Source of the DNA: Fibrisoma montanum | GTDB taxonomy: Bacteria > Bacteroidota > Bacteroidia > Cytophagales > Spirosomataceae | Direction: 5' to 3' | NCBI RefSeq assembly: GCF_003583365.1 | Contig: NZ_QXED01000009.1 | Location: forward strand, 186,001-250,000 | Length of the DNA stretch: 64,000 nt | Shown here: positions 60,836 to 64,000 of the stretch, in pieces | How the letters are laid out: each line of letters begins with the position of its first letter | How positions within the stretch are numbered: position 1 is the stretch's first letter | Notes under the pieces: generated by a model | What the model saw: only the letters and a program-made list of their open reading frames with translations | Databases searched by the model: none | Told to the model about the DNA's origin: nothing | Program-made: the position numbers and the translations under genes

Positions 60836-61309
60836 TCACTGCGAGAACGCCCACAACGCACAAAGCCAGGCTACGAGTGTCAGCACGCTTCGAACGTAAT
60901 TGAGCGTAATCCACGCCCTGACCGACCGGCTGACGGTAGTCAGCGGACGGTTGTCCGATTTTTCGAGCCGGATAGCCATCGGAATAAAAAACGCGAACGT
61001 ACTGACCCGTTCGGCCAGGGCAACCAATGCAGCGGCCAGCCACCAGTCCTGTCTGGGTGACGTTGCCTGCCAGGCCGCGACGAGATTCGCCAGCGTAATC
61101 AGCGTGAGCGGCCCCGTGGTGACGAACGCCCAGAATTTTCGGCCGGAGTCTACGGTCCGCATGGCATCCGTGTTGACGCGATAGCCGGTTCCGGCCGACT
61201 TAGAAAACCACTGTGGCAGAATGATGCGGGTCTCGTACAGACCCGCGCCGAAAGCCGTACCCAGGTTGATGATAAATAGGAGCAATAGGAGGTCAGCCGT
61301 AGTTGTCAT
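60836..61309 (-). CDS. Four-helix membrane protein of unknown function (DUF1772-like)
   Basis: 157 residues with four hydrophobic helices: about 5-23, 60-80, 87-110 and 130-154. The motif GLYETRIILPQWF after the first helix, and the overall size, recall the DUF1772/anthrone-oxygenase-like membrane proteins, a group without a settled bacterial role. It converges with the preceding small protein gene with a 37-base gap. Assignment is by general layout only. Confidence 0.6.
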   Translation of the reverse strand: MTTTADLLLLLFIINLGTAFGAGLYETRIILPQWFSKSAGTGYRVNTDAMRTVDSGRKFWAFVTTGPLTLITLANLVAAWQATSPRQDWWLAAALVALAERVSTFAFFIPMAIRLEKSDNRPLTTVSRSVRAWITLNYVRSVLTLVAWLCALWAFSQ

Positions 61310-61437
61310 ACCGTAGTTGTTTACTAGCCAAGCAAGTTTTTTGGCTCAAACCTACGTGCTGGCTACGGCTGCTGCCGGCAAACCAGCGTCAACCCGGCAA
61401 AGGCAGGGATGAATTCGGGTTTCCGGGCGATGAATTT

Positions 61438-61587
61438 TTAAACCAGATGAATTTCATCCGGCTCAATCCGAATTGCCCGCTCTTTGTACAGCGCCCCAAT
61501 CGCTTTCTTGAACGTCTTTTTGCTCATTTCGAGCGCCCGGTAAATCGCTTCGAAAGTGCTTTCGTCGTTCAGAGGCAGGAAACCGCC
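61438..61587 (-). pseudogene. 3' fragment of a cvfB-like (S1 RNA-binding protein) gene
   Basis: The minus-strand frame ends in GGFLPLNDESTFEAIYRALE, MSKKTFKKAIGALYKERAI and RIEPDEIHLV, stop at 61438. This is the C-terminal winged-helix segment of CvfB/YitL-type S1-domain RNA-binding proteins, which normally are about 280 residues. Upstream of 61587 the frame continues only as the reverse complement of an M24 peptidase fragment, so the S1 domains are missing. Confidence 0.7.
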
Positions 61588-61698
61588 TGTATCATGCTCG
61601 AAGAAGACGGCTGCTTCGACGGTCAGCACTCTCGCTACATTGACAAGCAGCAGACCGGGATGTATACGATTTTCAGGAAGCTGGCGTATGTAAAGTGA
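61588..61698 (+). pseudogene. 3' fragment of an M24 peptidase gene
   Basis: The last 36 codons read IMLEEDGCFDGQHSRYID and KQQTGMYTIFRKLAYVK, stop TGA. They match the end of the intact M24 peptidase at 58849-60219 (IMLEEDGTFDGQRFQYID, GRQTEIYTIPRKLGYVK). Nothing of the rest of the gene remains. It abuts the cvfB-like fragment at about 61587/61588. Confidence 0.8.
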
Positions 61699-62066
61699 CG
61701 GCGACACGTCCGGCATTATGTAAGATTGTTCTGCTCTCTTTTCTCTGAAAACCCCATTGGGTACCATTGTAAAGACCAATGCGCTCTATCCGGAAAGTGG
61801 AGCCTGGAAAGCGCTTTTCACCCTATCACCGTCGCTTTGTTCAAAAAGGGCGACCGTATGCCTGACCTCCCCGGCCGGTTTAATAGCCTTTCATAGCAAT
61901 GGTACTAAGCCCTGCGTATTTGTCAAACTGGTATACGCATAATCCCGGATTCACGGTAAGCCGTAAAATGAATAACCCAAAGTTTTATAACTTACGTTGA
62001 TGCGAGCGTTTAGTCAAGCGATAAGCGCGACGTTAAATGAATGACGGGCTTGTTTTGTGTCTAATA
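61699..62066. other. Intergenic region after the rearrangement scar
   Basis: No gene is supported here. Short frames exist on both strands but lack any family likeness. The sequence becomes A+T-richer towards the Crp/Fnr gene. Confidence 0.3.
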
Positions 62067-62630
62067 ATGGTAGAAAAGTTACGAGAACACATCCAAAAAC
62101 GAGTACCGCTAACCGATGACGAGTTTGCGTTTGTACTCGCTCATTTTACGCTTAAAACGTATAAAAAGCATCAGTTCCTGATTCAGGAAGGCGAACCGGT
62201 AAGGTACGCCTACTTTGTGATCTCGGGGCTTTTAAAGCTGGTCTATACCGACGAAGCAGGCAAGCAGCACATCGTTTCGTTTGCCATGGAGGACTGGTGG
62301 GAAACCGATTTTCAGGCCTTCTTTGCCCAAAGCACAGCAACCCTGTCGGTGGAGTGCTTAGAAGACACGGTGGTGTTCTGCCTGTCGCTGGAAAACTATC
62401 ATAAGTTATGCGACGGTCTGCAAAAGTTTGAACGCTTCTTTCTGCAATTAACCATTGCTGGTTCGATTGCGGCCCAACGACGCATCTTGTCTTTGCTTAC
62501 TACCAAAGCCAAAGAGCGGTATGAGCAGCTACTCAACCAATATCCTACCTTAATTCAGCGGGTACCCAAGGCTTTACTGGCTTCCTACTTGGGTGTGTCG
62601 CGCGAAACCTTGAGTCGCTTTACTGATTAG
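62067..62630 (+). CDS. Crp/Fnr family transcriptional regulator
   Basis: 187 residues from the ATG at 62067 (MVEKLREHIQ); a start at 62037 would add ten hydrophobic residues. The cyclic-nucleotide-binding-like domain (about 20-125) shows LKTYKKHQFLIQEGEPVRYAYFVISGLLKLVY. The C-terminal HTH (about 140-187) ends KALLASYLGVSRETLSRFTD. No cysteine cluster for an FeS centre is visible, so it is not a classical Fnr. The protein ends right after the recognition helix. Two CRP-like sites directly follow its stop codon. Codon use is A+T-richer than in the genes before 60 kb. Confidence 0.9.
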   Translation: MVEKLREHIQKRVPLTDDEFAFVLAHFTLKTYKKHQFLIQEGEPVRYAYFVISGLLKLVYTDEAGKQHIVSFAMEDWWETDFQAFFAQSTATLSVECLEDTVVFCLSLENYHKLCDGLQKFERFFLQLTIAGSIAAQRRILSLLTTKAKERYEQLLNQYPTLIQRVPKALLASYLGVSRETLSRFTD

Positions 62631-62669
62631 TGTGATATACATCACGCCATAATTGTGCTATAGGTCACG
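62631..62669 (+). promoter_or_regulatory. Two CRP/FNR-like operator sites upstream of ridA-like gene
   Basis: TGTGATATACATCACG (62631-62646) and TGTGCTATAGGTCACG (62654-62669) both fit TGTGA-N6-TCACA with few deviations, and lie 23 bases apart. AACCTTTG at 62691-62698 resembles the -7 box TAnnTTTG (one mismatch). A start near 62704 would put the second site at about -42, the position used by activators that touch RNA polymerase. Confidence 0.6.
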
Positions 62670-62803
62670 GTCATACCCTGATCTGTTTCCAACCTTTGCC
62701 CTGTAAATTTTACACGGCAGGCATGAAACGCATGGCAACGATTTTAGCCCAAGCGCTTAGATCTACGCTGCCTGCATGGTTACAAACTAAACAAGTAAAG
62801 CAA

Positions 62804-63193
62804 ATGGAAACAAGAATCATCAATCCCTGGCAATGGCAAGATCAGCTTAGCTATGTACAAGCTGTAGAAGTAATACAGCCAGTCGGCACGCTCTATGTTT
62901 CGGGGCAAGCTGCCGTACACGCGGACGGGCACTCCAGTACCGACGACATGCAAACCCAATTACTTCTGGCGATCCAAAATTTAGAACAAGTTATCAGCGA
63001 GGCTGGGTACGAATGCAAGAATATTGTGCGGTTAACGATTTACACCACTTCCCATGAAGAGTTCTGGCCCAACTTTCCTATTTTTCAAAATTGGATAGCC
63101 AAGCATGAAATAAAGCAAGCCACTACTTTACTGGAAGTAAAAAGTTTAAATGAAACCTTGAAAGTTGAACTGGAAGCGACGGTAGTTAAATAA
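62804..63193 (+). CDS. RidA/YjgF/YER057c/UK114 family protein
   Basis: 129 residues from the ATG at 62804, the usual RidA length; an upstream ATG at 62723 would add 27 residues with no likeness to the family. Segments LYVSGQAAVHADGHSSTDDMQTQLLLAIQNLEQVI and YECKNIVRLTIYTT match the family. The Arg in IVRLTIY is the residue that binds the substrate carboxylate in RidA enzymes, and the Glu near the end (VELEATVVK) is also conserved. RidA proteins hydrolyse reactive imines and enamines or act in related clearance. The location next to a Crp/Fnr gene and its twin sites suggests joint control. Confidence 0.88.
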   Translation: METRIINPWQWQDQLSYVQAVEVIQPVGTLYVSGQAAVHADGHSSTDDMQTQLLLAIQNLEQVISEAGYECKNIVRLTIYTTSHEEFWPNFPIFQNWIAKHEIKQATTLLEVKSLNETLKVELEATVVK

Positions 63194-63697
63194 GCATTGA
63201 CACAGCCTGATAACGTCGGATGTAACTAACAAATGGGGTAAATACGTCACGGCCTGTCGATTAACCTCCCCTCTACTACAAATTTAGGACTTGACTATTT
63301 TTTGAACTATCGCACTTTAGGCTTACTGTAAGGTTATTCCAATGCCCAGATGTTGATCAATTTTCCGGTTGACATATACAATCAGCCTGTTCAAATAATA
63401 TAGTTTATCGTCAGTGATTGCCTCAATACATTTGTTACATGATTCGGTTACGGAATGGAGAAAACTGTTTGGCGTGATTGTTTTTAACGAATGGCATGGC
63501 CAGAGTAGGCAACTCCTTAGATGTAACATAAATCATTTGAAAGTCAAACTCGAACCAATTGATATGAAAAAGACACTATCAAATTACCTAGTATAAATCC
63601 TGTTCATGGCATTATTAGATGTAGGTTCAATCTCCTCTTAATCATGCTTCATGATATCACTGAATGTGTGGTATTCAGTTGATATAAAGTTTTCTTA
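63194..63697. other. A+T-rich intergenic region
   Basis: About 500 bases without a gene that I can support. Frames of 60-68 codons exist on both strands (63323-63529 minus, 63414-63596 plus) but resemble no family I know and lack convincing starts. Confidence 0.35.
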
Positions 63698-64000
63698 ATG
63701 TCTGTAACCATGTTTAAAGCAGCAATAAATTTCTTAAGAGAAAATAACAAGCGGTTGATTGCATTGGCTTTGTTTTCCTTAATTTTTTACGGCTCACTTT
63801 TTTTCATGTCGTACGTGGTCAACCCAGCGCAAACCATACGAGATTTAACAAATCAGAGGAGTTTCCCTTTAAATATTCTGGCTTTCGTGATTGAGTCAGT
63901 GATTACTCATTACATTTTAATTTTTGAAGTAATACTTCCTGCCATGCGCAAAGAGCGCAGTCGCGGCAAGGTTTTAGTAATCGGGATACTTCTCTTTTTG
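63698..64000 (+). CDS. N-terminal part of a membrane protein (cut by window edge)
   Basis: 101 codons from an ATG at 63698 remain open to the last base. Hydrophobic helices are at about 20-40 (IALALFSLIFYGSLFFMSYVV), 63-84 and 92-101, with a basic loop MRKERSRGK between the last two. The layout resembles the membrane portion of LytS/YpdA-type sensor kinases or other small membrane proteins, but no diagnostic motif is within the window. An ATG at 63710 is an alternative start. Confidence 0.6.
   Translation, partial: MSVTMFKAAINFLRENNKRLIALALFSLIFYGSLFFMSYVVNPAQTIRDLTNQRSFPLNILAFVIESVITHYILIFEVILPAMRKERSRGKVLVIGILLFL

Noticed and set aside
63323-63529. 68-codon minus-strand frame in the A+T-rich end region
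   Set aside because: The C-terminal part looks protein-like, but I could not place it in any family and there is no convincing start; it may be a gene remnant.
62037-64000. Integrated mobile element at the A+T-rich right end
   Set aside because: Composition shifts, but no integrase, transposase, tRNA target or terminal repeats are visible within the window.

Overview
The window looks like chromosomal DNA from a Bacteroidota bacterium of the order Cytophagales, close to Spirosoma and its relatives. The evidence is two SusC/SusD pairs, TonB-dependent receptors with carboxypeptidase-D-like N-terminal domains, an ECF sigma/FecR/STN-SusC signalling cassette, signal peptides ending in AQ, lipoproteins, and promoter boxes of the Bacteroidota form TAnnTTTG. 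Most of the sequence is fairly G+C-rich; the last 2.5 kb is visibly A+T-richer. I found no rRNA, tRNA, CRISPR array or intact insertion sequence.

Layout. 1-1203: start of a two-component-regulator propeller protein that runs off the left edge. 1507-5767: a molybdenum hydroxylase group (XdhC-like and MocA-like maturation genes facing an isoquinoline-oxidoreductase-type large/small subunit pair). 5998-8031: a tiny Ser/Thr/Met/Asp-rich lipoprotein, an ECF sigma factor and a membrane-tethered S1C serine protease. 8090-19094 (minus strand): ECF sigma, FecR, STN-type SusC, SusD and a giant FG-GAP/UnbV (CRTAC1-type) lipoprotein carrying three in-frame palindromic insertions. 19300-22954: a TonB receptor divergent from a PepSY membrane protein, probably iron uptake. 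23006-24921: an orphan NMT1/THI5-like binding protein convergent with moaA.

25107-35502 is the least conventional part. Two homologous pairs, each a beta-barrel 'transporter' plus a PAP2/vanadium-haloperoxidase-like lipoprotein, flank a TonB receptor, a small membrane protein and a third barrel. One PAP2 copy keeps its catalytic residues; the other has lost three of them. A 44-bp tandem repeat array lies inside this region.

35671-44500: a second SusC/SusD locus with a secreted protein of unknown function. It is transcribed away from a membrane-spanning protein with a cytoplasmic DNA-binding-like N-terminus and a periplasmic PKD-like domain, a candidate one-component sensor for the locus. 44661-53449 is one long minus-strand operon for polyamine use: Lrp/AsnC regulator, PotD-B-C-A transporter, aminobutyraldehyde-type dehydrogenase, succinate-semialdehyde-type dehydrogenase and GABA-type aminotransferase. 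Together they would take putrescine to succinate. 53763-57626: GlgE and maltokinase of the maltose-1-phosphate route to alpha-glucan.

57909-64000: an SDR oxidoreductase, a secreted M24 peptidase, small membrane proteins, a rearrangement scar made of two gene 3' ends (cvfB-like and M24-like), a Crp/Fnr regulator followed by two CRP-like sites and a RidA-family gene, and the start of an unidentified membrane protein cut by the right edge. Long inverted repeats of at least two families are scattered between genes.
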